DNA of 33,264 bases from assembly GCA_902600245.1 (NCBI GenBank), contig CACKIQ010000009.1:1-33264 (forward strand). The letters run 5' to 3'. Positions 18,728 through 28,247 of the stretch are shown one piece after another. Every line of letters begins with the position of its first letter. Positions within the stretch are counted from its first letter, which is position 1. A program made the translations under genes and the position numbers. Source of the DNA: an uncultured Pelagibacteraceae bacterium. Lineage in GTDB: Bacteria > Pseudomonadota > Alphaproteobacteria > Pelagibacterales > Pelagibacteraceae. Below the pieces are notes generated by a model. The model saw nothing but the letters and a program-made list of their open reading frames with translations. It searched no databases and was not told the DNA's origin.

Positions 18728-18855
18728 TGAAAAAGGAAAATTTACCCACTAAAACGTGTCCTGTCTGTAAAAGACCTTTCACATGGCGAAAAAAATGGAA
18801 GTTGAATTGGGAGAGAGTAAAATATTGTTCCAAAAAGTGTTCTAAGCTAAGCTAA
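18727..18855 (+). CDS. DUF2256 domain-containing small zinc-ribbon protein
   Basis: 42 aa, not in the ORF track: [46 protein letters not shown]...PFTWRKKW...VKYCSKKC is the DUF2256 pattern; ATGA-type (TGATG) coupling to the photolyase stop. Confidence 0.93.
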   Translation: MKKENLPTKTCPVCKRPFTWRKKWKLNWERVKYCSKKCSKLS

Positions 18856-18860
18856 ACTTA

Positions 18861-19580
18861 GTGAACATTATAGTATTACAACATATTAAAATAGAAGACC
18901 CAGGTTACATTAAAGATTTAATGTTAGCTGATGGAATTAAGATTAGTACTATTCAATTAGATGAAGGTGAAAAAATACCAGAGGATTTAAGTAAATTTGA
19001 TGGAATGTTCTGCATGGGAGGACCAATGGATACCTATATGGAGAAGGAATACCCATGGTTAATAGAAGAGAAGAAAAAAATTAAAGAATTTGTTGTAGAT
19101 CTAAAAAAACCTTATTTAGGTTTTTGTTTAGGTTGTCAGCTTTTAGGAGAAGTAGTGGGTGGAAAAGTGGTTAAATCTAAACCTGCGGAGATTGGTATTA
19201 TGGATATAAATTTCTCTAAGGAAAAAAATAGAGATAAATTATTTTCAAAATTTCCCGATATAATTAAAAGTTTACAATGGCATTCCTATGAAGTTCAGGG
19301 TATTGAAAACAATAAAGATGTTACTTTATTAGCCTCTTCCCCAATCACAAAGTATCAAATTTTTAAATATCAAAATCATGCTTATGGAATTCAATTTCAT
19401 ATAGAAATAAAGGATACTACGGTCAATGAATGGGGGTGTGTTCCAGAGTATAAAAAAGCTTTAGAAGATCAGTTTGGTAATGGTGCATTAGAAAAGTTTG
19501 ATCAATCTGCAAAAGATAACATGAAAGATATGAATAACTATTCTACAATCCTTTATAATAATTTTAAAAAACTTTTATGA
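18861..19580 (+). CDS. type 1 glutamine amidotransferase
   Basis: GTG start; FCMGGPMDTY, LGFCLGCQLLGEVVGG (nucleophile Cys), GIQFHIEI (His/Glu). Confidence 0.92.
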   Translation: MNIIVLQHIKIEDPGYIKDLMLADGIKISTIQLDEGEKIPEDLSKFDGMFCMGGPMDTYMEKEYPWLIEEKKKIKEFVVDLKKPYLGFCLGCQLLGEVVGGKVVKSKPAEIGIMDINFSKEKNRDKLFSKFPDIIKSLQWHSYEVQGIENNKDVTLLASSPITKYQIFKYQNHAYGIQFHIEIKDTTVNEWGCVPEYKKALEDQFGNGALEKFDQSAKDNMKDMNNYSTILYNNFKKLL

Positions 19581-19798
19581 ATAATAAAATTTTTGAGTGG
19601 GCAGGGGTAATAACTGCAATATTGTATTCTTTGTTTGTCGCTTTAAATATAGGCATAGAATTTTTTGGTTTTTGTCTACTGTTATTGTCAGCCATTTTAA
19701 TTGGAATTTGGGCCTATAGAGGTGGTCATAAAGGAATTTTATTTTTGCAATTTTTTTATGCAACCGCTGGAATTATTGGGATGGTTCGTTGGTTTTAA
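19577..19798 (+). CDS. small hypothetical membrane protein
   Basis: 73 aa, hydrophobic; start overlaps upstream stop (ATGA at 19577). Confidence 0.75.
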   Translation: MNNKIFEWAGVITAILYSLFVALNIGIEFFGFCLLLLSAILIGIWAYRGGHKGILFLQFFYATAGIIGMVRWF

Positions 19799-20934
19799 TT
19801 AAAGCTTGAAACTATTTTGGGGATATAATTTTTAAAATTAAAAAATCCCTTATTGCAGTATTGCCAAGCTAATTGATCTAGATTTCTATATAAAAAATTT
19901 ATCTTTAAATTATTGGAATTTAAAAAATCTAAATTTTCACCTACTGTTGGATACAATCCATAATAATTTTCAATATTTGTTAATTCACTTATATCTATAA
20001 TTTGACAATCAATAGACTGATTTTTTAATCTTTGTTCTTGGTCTTCAATTAAATGAGATTTAAATTTCACTAATTTTTCACTGAGTTTTATTGATCTATT
20101 TTCATTTTTATTAGAAACTAAGTAAATTTTCTTAAAGTTGTTTTCCTTAAAGTCAGTGATTTCAAACGAGAGATTATTTTCAAAAATTAAAAGATTTTTA
20201 TTCTCAATATTTTGTGGGTTATTGAAATCATGTTTAATTATTTGGTAAGATTTTTCTGATACTTTTGGAGGGGCATTTTCATTTAATTTTATATTTTGAA
20301 ATCTATTGTTAGTGAATTTTTTAATATTCCATTCACTTGCAAGGTAGTGTTTGCCCTGGGTTTGAACTCCAGCCACCCATCGCCATCCAAGAGTATTTGA
20401 TGCTGCATCTCCATCATAAAGATGTTGCATAAAAAATTCTGCACCCAATTGCCAAGGCAATTCTAGAGTAAAAATCCAAATACTAGCAAACCACATTCTT
20501 GTATGATTATGTAAATAATTATTTTCTTTTAGCTCTTTTACCCATTCATTAAAGCAATCTATTTTTGTTTTTCCTTCGATTGCTGTAATATAATTTTTAT
20601 TATCTCTAAATTCATTTTTGATTTGATTTAATTCGACAAGATAATCAGCCCAAACATTTGGTCTTAATTCTAACCAACCTTTCCAGTAAGTTCTCCACAG
20701 AACTTCTTGAATAAACTTTTCGTTTTTTGAAAAAGAAAATTTACTTAGTGCTTTCTGAATGACTTCTTGCTCATTGATTATTCCATGAGTTATGTATGGT
20801 GATAAGCAAGATATATTAGATCTTTTTTCAGGTCCAAAATCAAAATTTCTTAATTTTGAATATTCTCCAAGATTTTTCTCAACAAAATTATTTAATTGAT
20901 TTAAGGCCTTAGCCCTTGAAGCTTCAAATATCAT
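19795..20934 (-). CDS. FAD-binding domain protein of the DNA photolyase superfamily with C-terminal extra domain
   Basis: SCLSPYITHGIINEQEV, QEVLWRTYWKGW, NYLHNHTRMWFASIWIFTLELPWQLGAEFFMQHLYDGDAASNTLGWRWVAGVQTQGK match the photolyase C-terminal FAD domain but sit at the N-terminus of this protein. Confidence 0.92.
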   Translation of the reverse strand: MIFEASRAKALNQLNNFVEKNLGEYSKLRNFDFGPEKRSNISCLSPYITHGIINEQEVIQKALSKFSFSKNEKFIQEVLWRTYWKGWLELRPNVWADYLVELNQIKNEFRDNKNYITAIEGKTKIDCFNEWVKELKENNYLHNHTRMWFASIWIFTLELPWQLGAEFFMQHLYDGDAASNTLGWRWVAGVQTQGKHYLASEWNIKKFTNNRFQNIKLNENAPPKVSEKSYQIIKHDFNNPQNIENKNLLIFENNLSFEITDFKENNFKKIYLVSNKNENRSIKLSEKLVKFKSHLIEDQEQRLKNQSIDCQIIDISELTNIENYYGLYPTVGENLDFLNSNNLKINFLYRNLDQLAWQYCNKGFFNFKNYIPKIVSSFN

Positions 20935-20940
20935 TTCAAA

Positions 20941-21321
20941 TTATTTTGATTTTTTTTTCTTAAGACCTAATTTATCACTATGTCTTAATCTTAAAACAAC
21001 AATTGCTCCAGCAATCAACAAAATAGCTACTGCTTCATAAACAAGTGCAGTAGGATCCATTTCTTTACCTTGTAGAATAATAAATCGTGCAAGGGCGGTA
21101 ATTGCAATAAGAAGTGGTAGGGTAATACTGATAGATTGTTGGTTCCAAAAAACCCTAACCATTGCTAGTACCTCCAAATATAGAAACATTAAAAGCAAAT
21201 CTGCTAATGTAACAGATTGATTTAAGTACATGTTTTTCATTTCAATCCCAACAGCAATAACAGTACTGATTAAGATAATAACCATTAATGCTAACTGCAA
21301 GTTTTTCGCTATCTTGTCCAT
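20941..21321 (-). CDS. PsiE-like (phosphate-starvation-inducible) membrane protein
   Basis: 126 aa, four TM; LADLLLMFLYLEVLAMVRVFW...ITALARFIIL pattern of PsiE. Confidence 0.8.
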   Translation of the reverse strand: MDKIAKNLQLALMVIILISTVIAVGIEMKNMYLNQSVTLADLLLMFLYLEVLAMVRVFWNQQSISITLPLLIAITALARFIILQGKEMDPTALVYEAVAILLIAGAIVVLRLRHSDKLGLKKKKSK

Positions 21322-21779
21322 TATTTACCTTTACTAAATGGGAGCCATTTTTCAAATACAGATTTAGAAGGCCCATCATAAGGAATTGAATAAGAGTTTG
21401 GATTAGGACTTGTTAAAACTTCAATTCCTTTTGAAAATACAAATATAAATACAATCACAAATACGATGACCATTATTTTAAATGGATCAAAATTTTTTGT
21501 TCGAAATACACTTGCAGATTTTTCTTCTGCTCTATGAAATTGTTTGAAAGTTGTATAAACAGCAAATATCAAACCTATATGAGCTAAAAAAAGTCCCGCC
21601 CAACCAAACGCGAAAGTTGTATAAGAAAAAACATACAAACTAAAAACTGTTGTCCAAATAAAACTCAGAACTAATAAAATTTGCAACCTAACTGTTTTTG
21701 GAAGTGCACGCAGATCATTTTTACTATCATCAAATAAAATATTTGCTGCGTCTTTCATCCAGTTCTTTATTGATTCCAT
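21321..21779 (-). CDS. hypothetical membrane protein
   Basis: 152-aa ORF with three hydrophobic segments, overlapping stop/start with the PsiE-like gene. Confidence 0.75.
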   Translation of the reverse strand: MESIKNWMKDAANILFDDSKNDLRALPKTVRLQILLVLSFIWTTVFSLYVFSYTTFAFGWAGLFLAHIGLIFAVYTTFKQFHRAEEKSASVFRTKNFDPFKIMVIVFVIVFIFVFSKGIEVLTSPNPNSYSIPYDGPSKSVFEKWLPFSKGK

Positions 21780-21836
21780 TTTTGAAGGATATAATTTTTA
21801 TCAATTTTAACAAATGTTAATTTGTCCTAAACGCGC

Positions 21837-23024
21837 CTAAGAACGAAGCTTTTTTTTGTGAAAATTGATAAATCTTTCAACGTTAGATTTATTAAACGAT
21901 TTATTTTCCTCAAATGAGACTTTCTTCATTGAGTATGCATTACTATTAGTAACCCTTGATTGAATTGAGATATTACCTTTGTATAATTTAAGTTTAACAG
22001 AGCCATTAACTTTACTTCTTTTTAAATCAACAATTTTTTGAAGTTTAAATCTTTCTTTTGAATACCAATAACCATTGTAAATTAACTCAGCATATCTAGA
22101 CATTATTTGATCTTTTTTATGCATAGTTTCTTTATCTAAAGTAACTGATTCAATTGCTCTATGGGCATTGATCAACAAAGTTCCACCAGGTGTTTCGTAT
22201 ACCCCTCTAGATTTTATTCCTAAAAATCTATTTTCTACTAAATCGACTCTTCCAATTCCATTTTTTCCTGCTAGTCCATTTAGCTTTGTTAATAATTTAG
22301 CTGGTGATAATTTTTTTCCATTAATTCCAAAAGGATCGCCATTTTTAAAATTGATAGTAACAAAAGATGGTTTGTTAGGTGCCTTTTCTGGAGAAACTGT
22401 TCGTTGAAAAATAAATTCTGGAGCAGAATTTTTTGGATTTTCTAAAACTTTACCTTCAGTTGATGTATGAAATAAATTATCATCTACTGAAAAAGGAGGT
22501 GCACCTTTTTTATCTTTTGGTATAGCTATGTTGTGTTTTTTTGCGTAATTAATTAGATCAGTTCTTGATTTTAATTTCCAAATTCTCCACGGAGCTATTA
22601 TTTTAATTCTAGAACCAAAGTAATGATAGCCTAATTCAAATCTAACTTGGTCATTACCTTTTCCAGTTGCTCCATGTGCCACTGCATAAGCCTTAAATCT
22701 TTTAGCTACTCTTATCTGATCTTTTGCAATTAGAGGTCTTGCTATCGATGTACCTAATAAATAAACACCTTCATACATCGCATGTCCTCTGATCATAGGA
22801 TAAACATAGTCCTTAACAAAAGTATCTTTTAAATCTTTAATAATTATATTTTTAACTCCAAATTTTTTTGCATTAGTTATAATTTTTCTTCTATCAATTT
22901 CTTGGCCAACATCTGCAGTGTAACAAATCACTTCTGCATCAAAATTTTCTTGAAGCCATTTTAAAATTATAGAGGTATCTAAGCCTCCCGAATAAGCTAG
23001 AACAATTTTCTTTTTTGATTTCAT
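21837..23024 (-). CDS. argG: argininosuccinate synthase
   Basis: [51 protein letters not shown] motifs. Confidence 0.98.
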   Translation of the reverse strand: MKSKKKIVLAYSGGLDTSIILKWLQENFDAEVICYTADVGQEIDRRKIITNAKKFGVKNIIIKDLKDTFVKDYVYPMIRGHAMYEGVYLLGTSIARPLIAKDQIRVAKRFKAYAVAHGATGKGNDQVRFELGYHYFGSRIKIIAPWRIWKLKSRTDLINYAKKHNIAIPKDKKGAPPFSVDDNLFHTSTEGKVLENPKNSAPEFIFQRTVSPEKAPNKPSFVTINFKNGDPFGINGKKLSPAKLLTKLNGLAGKNGIGRVDLVENRFLGIKSRGVYETPGGTLLINAHRAIESVTLDKETMHKKDQIMSRYAELIYNGYWYSKERFKLQKIVDLKRSKVNGSVKLKLYKGNISIQSRVTNSNAYSMKKVSFEENKSFNKSNVERFINFHKKKLRS

Positions 23025-23028
23025 TGAT

Positions 23029-23541
23029 TTAACTACAAGCTTTTTTTGATGCGTTATAAGCTTTAGTAAATCCTAGTAATGAATAATGATCAATAGTTTG
23101 AGAACCTTGTTGATTGTATCCAGTAATCATAATTCTTGAACCTTTTCTCATTTGTTTAATCATTTTTAATTCAATTTTATTGTCAGCAATCCATGCAAAA
23201 CCTTGCTCTTTAATATCGAACTTAAATTTATTTTTTCCTGAAGCAGCGGTTACTGAATTATTTTTGTTAAATTCGTATCCTGGAGTAACGCTCACTTCAT
23301 TTTTGATATTGTCATTTGGCCTGAAAGCTACAAATAATTTTGCATCTCTTTTATTTGTTTTTGGTGCTTGTAAAATGGGTAAGGATTGAGCAAAACATAC
23401 TTTCCCTTCAACATCAGAAACAACCATTGCCTCCCAATCTTTATATTTACCAATTTTTTTTATTTCTTGTGCAGAAATTTGGCTGATTCCAAATATAATA
23501 AATATTATTAAGAATGTTATAATTTTTCTAATTAAGGACAT
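23029..23541 (-). CDS. invasion-associated locus B (IalB) family protein
   Basis: Signal peptide; [12 protein letters not shown]...[30 protein letters not shown] pattern. Confidence 0.85.
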   Translation of the reverse strand: MSLIRKIITFLIIFIIFGISQISAQEIKKIGKYKDWEAMVVSDVEGKVCFAQSLPILQAPKTNKRDAKLFVAFRPNDNIKNEVSVTPGYEFNKNNSVTAASGKNKFKFDIKEQGFAWIADNKIELKMIKQMRKGSRIMITGYNQQGSQTIDHYSLLGFTKAYNASKKACS

Positions 23542-24566
23542 GGATTTGGATAAACTTTTTGGATATTATTAATTTCTTTAATAACGTCATCAGATAAGTT
23601 TACATTTACACTTTCTATATTTGTTTTCAACTGCTCCATTGTAGTTGCTCCAATTATTACACTAGTCATAAAGTCTTGGATTTCACAAAATTTTATAGAC
23701 ATTTGACTCATATCTAGACCAAATTTCTTACTTATTTTATAATAAAGCTCGACTGCATCTTCAGTATTTGGCTTTCTATACCTTGTCCAAAAATCAAAAT
23801 CTCTTTCCATTCTTGATCCTTTAGGAAAATTTTTGTTTCTATATTTTCCACTTAAATAACCGCTTGCAAGTGGTGAGTATGCTAAGCAGCCAATATTTTC
23901 TCTTATAGAAACTTCTGCTAATCCAACTTCGTAAGATCTGTTTAACAAGCTGTATGGATTTTGAATTGACATCATTCTTGGTAATTTTTTATCTTTAGAC
24001 AATTGAAGATAATTCAAAACTCCCCAAGGAGTTTCATTTGATAAACCAACGTATCTTATCTTTCCAGCATTGATGTATTTATTTAACTCTACAAGAACAT
24101 CTTCAAAATTGTTCCATTCATTCTCTTTGTGAACATAACCGAGTCTTCCAAAATTATTTACATTTCTTTCTGGCCAATGAAGTTGATATAAATCTACATA
24201 ATCAGTTTTAAGTCTTTTAAGACTGTCATTTAAAGCTGATTCTAAATTTGGACCTGTAAAACTATTTTCCCCACTTCTTAAATAATTTCTTGCTGGACCA
24301 GCAACTTTTGTTGCAAGGATGACTTTATCTCTTTTTTTTGTTTTTTTAAACCAGTTCCCGATAATTTCTTCTGTATCACCGTAGGTTTCTTTTCTAGGAG
24401 GTACTGCATATAATTCAGCAGTGTCCCAAAAGTTTACTCCTTGATCTAAAGCAAAATCCATTTGTTCAAATGCTTCAAGTTCAGTATTCTGTTCTCCCCA
24501 AGTCATAGTACCGAGACAAATTGTACTCACTTTAATATCGGTATTACCTAAATTTTTGTAATTCAT
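23532..24566 (-). CDS. aldo/keto reductase (Tas-like)
   Basis: CLGTMTWGEQNTELEAFEQMDFAL, NFWDTAELYAVPP, LYQLHWPER, YVGLSNETPWG, CLAYSPLASGYLSGKY. Confidence 0.95.
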   Translation of the reverse strand: MNYKNLGNTDIKVSTICLGTMTWGEQNTELEAFEQMDFALDQGVNFWDTAELYAVPPRKETYGDTEEIIGNWFKKTKKRDKVILATKVAGPARNYLRSGENSFTGPNLESALNDSLKRLKTDYVDLYQLHWPERNVNNFGRLGYVHKENEWNNFEDVLVELNKYINAGKIRYVGLSNETPWGVLNYLQLSKDKKLPRMMSIQNPYSLLNRSYEVGLAEVSIRENIGCLAYSPLASGYLSGKYRNKNFPKGSRMERDFDFWTRYRKPNTEDAVELYYKISKKFGLDMSQMSIKFCEIQDFMTSVIIGATTMEQLKTNIESVNVNLSDDVIKEINNIQKVYPNPCP

Positions 24567-24645
24567 TAGAAATATTAAGTTAAATTTTTGTTAATCTTTT
24601 AAGGTATCTTGAATAATTAGTAAAAGAATATATATATATCTCATT

Positions 24646-25407
24646 ATGGAATTTGATAAAAACGGAATACTAAACAGAGCTAAAGCAGCACAACAATCGG
24701 CTGCTGTGATGGATGAAGGCTTAAGAGCCTACATGCTAAAAGTTTATAATTACATGGCAACAGGAGTATTGCTAACTGGAATAGTAGCACTCTTAACATT
24801 TAAAATGTCTGTTGTTACTAATGATGCAGGTTCAATCGTTGGTCTAACACAGATGGGCAATGCAATTTATTTATCAGGTCTAAAATGGCTAGTAATGTTA
24901 GCTCCTCTAGGTATCGTTTTTTACATGAGTTTTGGAATTAATAAGATGAGTGCATCAAAAGCACAAACTACTTTTTGGGTTTTTGCAGCTTTAATGGGTC
25001 TATCATTGTCTTCAATCTTATTAGTTTACACTGGAATGAGCGTAACTAGAGTTTTCTTCATTACGTCTGCAACATTTGGAGCGATGAGTATTTATGGATA
25101 CACAACTAAAAGAGATCTTACTAAGTTTGGATCTTTTTTAATGATGGGTTTAATTGGAATAATTATAGCTTCAATTGTTAATATCTTTATGAAATCTTCC
25201 ATGATGTATTTTGTGATTTCAATTTTAGGTGTTTTAATATTTGTTGGTTTAACAGCTTATGACACTCAGAAAATCAAGAATATGTATGCTGCATCAGACT
25301 CTGGAGAATTAATGGGCAAGAAAGCCGTTATGGGAGCGCTGACTTTATACTTAGATTTTATTAATCTATTTATTATGTTGTTAAGATTATTTGGTCAAAG
25401 AAGATAA
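24646..25407 (+). CDS. Bax inhibitor-1/YccA family protein
   Basis: Seven hydrophobic segments; LRAYMLKVYNYMATGVLLTG, GLTAYDTQKIKNMY, GALTLYLDFINLFIMLLRLFG. Confidence 0.95.
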   Translation: MEFDKNGILNRAKAAQQSAAVMDEGLRAYMLKVYNYMATGVLLTGIVALLTFKMSVVTNDAGSIVGLTQMGNAIYLSGLKWLVMLAPLGIVFYMSFGINKMSASKAQTTFWVFAALMGLSLSSILLVYTGMSVTRVFFITSATFGAMSIYGYTTKRDLTKFGSFLMMGLIGIIIASIVNIFMKSSMMYFVISILGVLIFVGLTAYDTQKIKNMYAASDSGELMGKKAVMGALTLYLDFINLFIMLLRLFGQRR

Positions 25408-25414
25408 ATTTTTT

Positions 25415-25756
25415 TTAAAGTTTTTTCCAGTTTGTATTTTTTAATAAAGTTTTCAGATCGTGAGAATTCTTTAATATTTTACCACTTAAATCAGTAATCA
25501 AATATTTAAGATTTTTATTTTTAGGCTTAAAATTTTTACAAATTTTATAAAGGGCATTTTCAGTAGCATTTTTAAAAACACTAAATCCAACTTGTTTACT
25601 TGAAATACTTAAACCATAATCTTTCCAAGAACCTTCAGAAACCATTTTAGCATATAAGTCTAATATAATTTTTAACTCTTCTTTTTCAAAAAAATGTTTT
25701 TCTTCAACTTTATTAAGAGGGTTACTTATTACTAACTTTATATTACTGCGCATCAA
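25415..25756 (-). CDS. DUF2794 domain-containing protein
   Basis: FEKEELKIILDLYAKMVSEGSWKDYGLSISSKQVGFSVFKNATENALYKI matches DUF2794. Confidence 0.88.
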   Translation of the reverse strand: MMRSNIKLVISNPLNKVEEKHFFEKEELKIILDLYAKMVSEGSWKDYGLSISSKQVGFSVFKNATENALYKICKNFKPKNKNLKYLITDLSGKILKNSHDLKTLLKNTNWKKL

Positions 25757-26297
25757 TCTTATGTTTATTAATTAATGGTATCTGAAATCCTGTAAATACT
25801 ATTGTTATAGGAAGCATTCCCCACACTTTAAAATTTACCCAAAATTCTTCTGTTTGAGTTCTCCAAACAAATTCATTTAATAAAGCAAGACCAAGGAAAA
25901 AATACATCCATCGTTTATTAAGTATTTCCCATCCAATGTCAGTCATGGGAATAGATTTACCCATAATTTTTTTAAGAATAGGTTCATTTGTAAAATATTT
26001 CCCAAAAAATAATGCAAGAGCAAACATAATATTGATTATGGTTGGTTTTACATAAATAAATATAGGATCATTAAAGTAGATAGTTAATCCACCAAAAAAA
26101 GTGATTAAAATTCCACTCACTAAAGGCATTGGAGGAATTTTTTTTTCAAAAAACCAAACAATTGCTAATGCAACTAAAGTTGCAATTATCAGTGGAGGTA
26201 TTGCAACTGATATATTTTTACCACTGTTGTAGTAATAGAAAAAAAATATCGCTAATGGACCAAAATCGGTAACAAACTTTAAAAAAGATTTATTCAC
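25743..26297 (-). CDS. yciB: inner membrane-spanning protein YciB / septation protein IspZ
   Basis: DFGPLAIFFFYYY, GITLITFFGGLTIYFND-like, RWMYFFLGLALLNEFVWRT..EEFWVNFKVWGMLPIT. Confidence 0.95.
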   Translation of the reverse strand: MNKSFLKFVTDFGPLAIFFFYYYNSGKNISVAIPPLIIATLVALAIVWFFEKKIPPMPLVSGILITFFGGLTIYFNDPIFIYVKPTIINIMFALALFFGKYFTNEPILKKIMGKSIPMTDIGWEILNKRWMYFFLGLALLNEFVWRTQTEEFWVNFKVWGMLPITIVFTGFQIPLINKHKIDAQ

Positions 26298-26384
26298 TTA
26301 AAAGATATTAACATATTTGCCACATCACAAAACATTTATATTTTAAGGATTGATTTTTAGTTTTAAATACCCATACTAACATAA

Positions 26385-26705
26385 ATGGCAACTCAAAAAG
26401 CAAAATTTTCAATTGGAGACATTGTTAAACATAAACACTTCGAGTTTAGAGGTGTAATTTATGATGTTGATTTTGAATTTAATAATTCAGAAGAATGGTA
26501 TCAGTCTATTCCAAAAAATGTGAGACCAAGAAAAGATCAACCATTTTATCACCTATTAGCAGAAAATGATGAGATAACTTATGAAGCCTATGTTTCTGAG
26601 CAAAACTTGCTAGTGGATGATTCTGATGAGCCAATAAAACATCCTTTGATTGAGGAGATTTTTTCAGGAAAAAAAGGCTCTAGTTATTTCAAGCTTTCTA
26701 ATTAA
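26385..26705 (+). CDS. hspQ: heat shock protein HspQ
   Basis: FSIGDIVKHKHFEFRGVIYDVDFEFNNSEEWYQSIP...RPRKDQPFYHLLAENDE..YEAYVSEQNL. Confidence 0.95.
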   Translation: MATQKAKFSIGDIVKHKHFEFRGVIYDVDFEFNNSEEWYQSIPKNVRPRKDQPFYHLLAENDEITYEAYVSEQNLLVDDSDEPIKHPLIEEIFSGKKGSSYFKLSN

Positions 26706-26884
26706 GGCAACCATTATTCAACCACATTTAGCTCAAATCTAGGCCATATAAATTAGCTATATTTTTAGTATCTTCTGGTCAAGAGTGTTAAACGTTAATT
26801 TCAATCTTATTATCTCCCCTCTGCATTCTTGATCAGAAAACTATTTCATAATAGAAATCACTCAAAAAAATTCTAAATTAAGAT

Positions 26885-27592
26885 ATGTTTAAACTTTTTG
26901 AACCTAACAAAATTTTTAAAATTACGTCAAAAGCACCTAGGTACGTTTTATTTTTGTTTATAATTGTATTAACCATTGGTTTAGTAGAAGCATTAATCAT
27001 ATCTCCTGAGGATTACATACAAAGTGATGCAGTTAGAATTATGTATGTTCATGTTCCAGCTGCTTGGATTTCACTTGGAATATTTTCTTCAATAACTTTA
27101 CTATCTATTTGTGGTTTTGTGTTTAAAAATAAAAACTTTTTTTTAATCTCTAAAAGTTTAGCTCCTTCAGGATTTGTTTTTAATATTATTGCCTTAGTTA
27201 CAGGATCAATTTGGGGAAAACCAACTTGGGGAACATGGTGGGCTTGGGACGCCAGAATAACTTCAATGTTAATTTTGGCATTGTTTTATGCAATGTATTT
27301 AATTGTGTGGAGAATTTATGATAAAGAAGAAAAAGTTTATAAGATTTCAACTTTTATAACTATTTTAGGAATTATTAATGTTCCAATAATTAAATACTCA
27401 GTTGATTGGTGGAATACACTTCATCAACCTGCATCTATTAATATTTTATCGAAAACCTCAATTCATTCATCTATGCTTTATCCACTTTTGATAATGACTG
27501 CGGCATTTGCTCTTTTTTCATTGTTAATTTTCTTAATGAAATATAATACAGAACTGATAAAAATTAAGAATAAAGGTTTGGATAGATTATGA
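26885..27592 (+). CDS. ccmC: heme exporter/chaperone CcmC
   Basis: RIMYVHVPAAWIS, GSIWGKPTWGTWWAWDARITSMLIL (WWD motif), TLHQPASI. Confidence 0.97.
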   Translation: MFKLFEPNKIFKITSKAPRYVLFLFIIVLTIGLVEALIISPEDYIQSDAVRIMYVHVPAAWISLGIFSSITLLSICGFVFKNKNFFLISKSLAPSGFVFNIIALVTGSIWGKPTWGTWWAWDARITSMLILALFYAMYLIVWRIYDKEEKVYKISTFITILGIINVPIIKYSVDWWNTLHQPASINILSKTSIHSSMLYPLLIMTAAFALFSLLIFLMKYNTELIKIKNKGLDRL

Positions 27593-27816
27593 TAAACGAG
27601 TTATTTTTTATGAATGGATATGCAGTGTATGTTTTATCTGCTTTTAGTTTTACCTTGTTAAGTTTTCTAGGTTTATATTTGGTAACTAAAATGCAATTTG
27701 TAAAAGAACAAAACAAATTTGCTGCTAAATTTGAAACATTGACTATTGAGCAAGCTAATTCTGCAAAATCACAAAGAATAAATAAAGAAATTTTAGCAAA
27801 CGTAATAAATAATTAA
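27589..27816 (+). CDS. ccmD: heme exporter protein CcmD
   Basis: 75-aa single-TM protein between ccmC and ccmE; FFMNGYAVYVLSAFSFTLL. Confidence 0.85.
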   Translation: MINELFFMNGYAVYVLSAFSFTLLSFLGLYLVTKMQFVKEQNKFAAKFETLTIEQANSAKSQRINKEILANVINN

Positions 27817-27826
27817 CTTTTAAACC

Positions 27827-28246
27827 ATGTATGGTCGAAAAGTTAAATTAAGATTTTTGTTTATAACAATAATCTTAATTACATTAATTTTAACAACTTT
27901 TTTGATTTTAAAATCTTTAGAGGAAAACGTAGTATACTTTCAATCACCTTCAGAAATAAAATCACTTACAGAAATAGACAAAAGTAAAATAAGGGTTGGA
28001 GGAATGGTTAAAAAAAATTCTATTACCATTAATTCAAATGAAGTTAACTTTATAATTACAGACTTTAAAAATGAAATAAATGTTACTTACAAGGGAGCAG
28101 TACCAAATTTATTTGCAGAGGAAAAAGGTGTTGTTGCAGAAGGTTTTTTAAAAGATAGAAATTTTTTCTCTGCAACAAAAATTTTAGCTAAGCATGATGA
28201 AAATTATATGCCACCAGAAATAAAAGAAGCATTGGGAGAAAAATAA
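27827..28246 (+). CDS. ccmE: cytochrome c maturation heme chaperone CcmE
   Basis: [37 protein letters not shown] (heme-binding His). Confidence 0.97.
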   Translation: MYGRKVKLRFLFITIILITLILTTFLILKSLEENVVYFQSPSEIKSLTEIDKSKIRVGGMVKKNSITINSNEVNFIITDFKNEINVTYKGAVPNLFAEEKGVVAEGFLKDRNFFSATKILAKHDENYMPPEIKEALGEK

Positions 28247-28247
28247 A

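Noticed and set aside
22168-22407. 79-aa + ORF
   Set aside because: Antisense of argG; no independent signal.
23114-23389. 91-aa + ORF
   Set aside because: Antisense of the IalB-family gene; shadow ORF.
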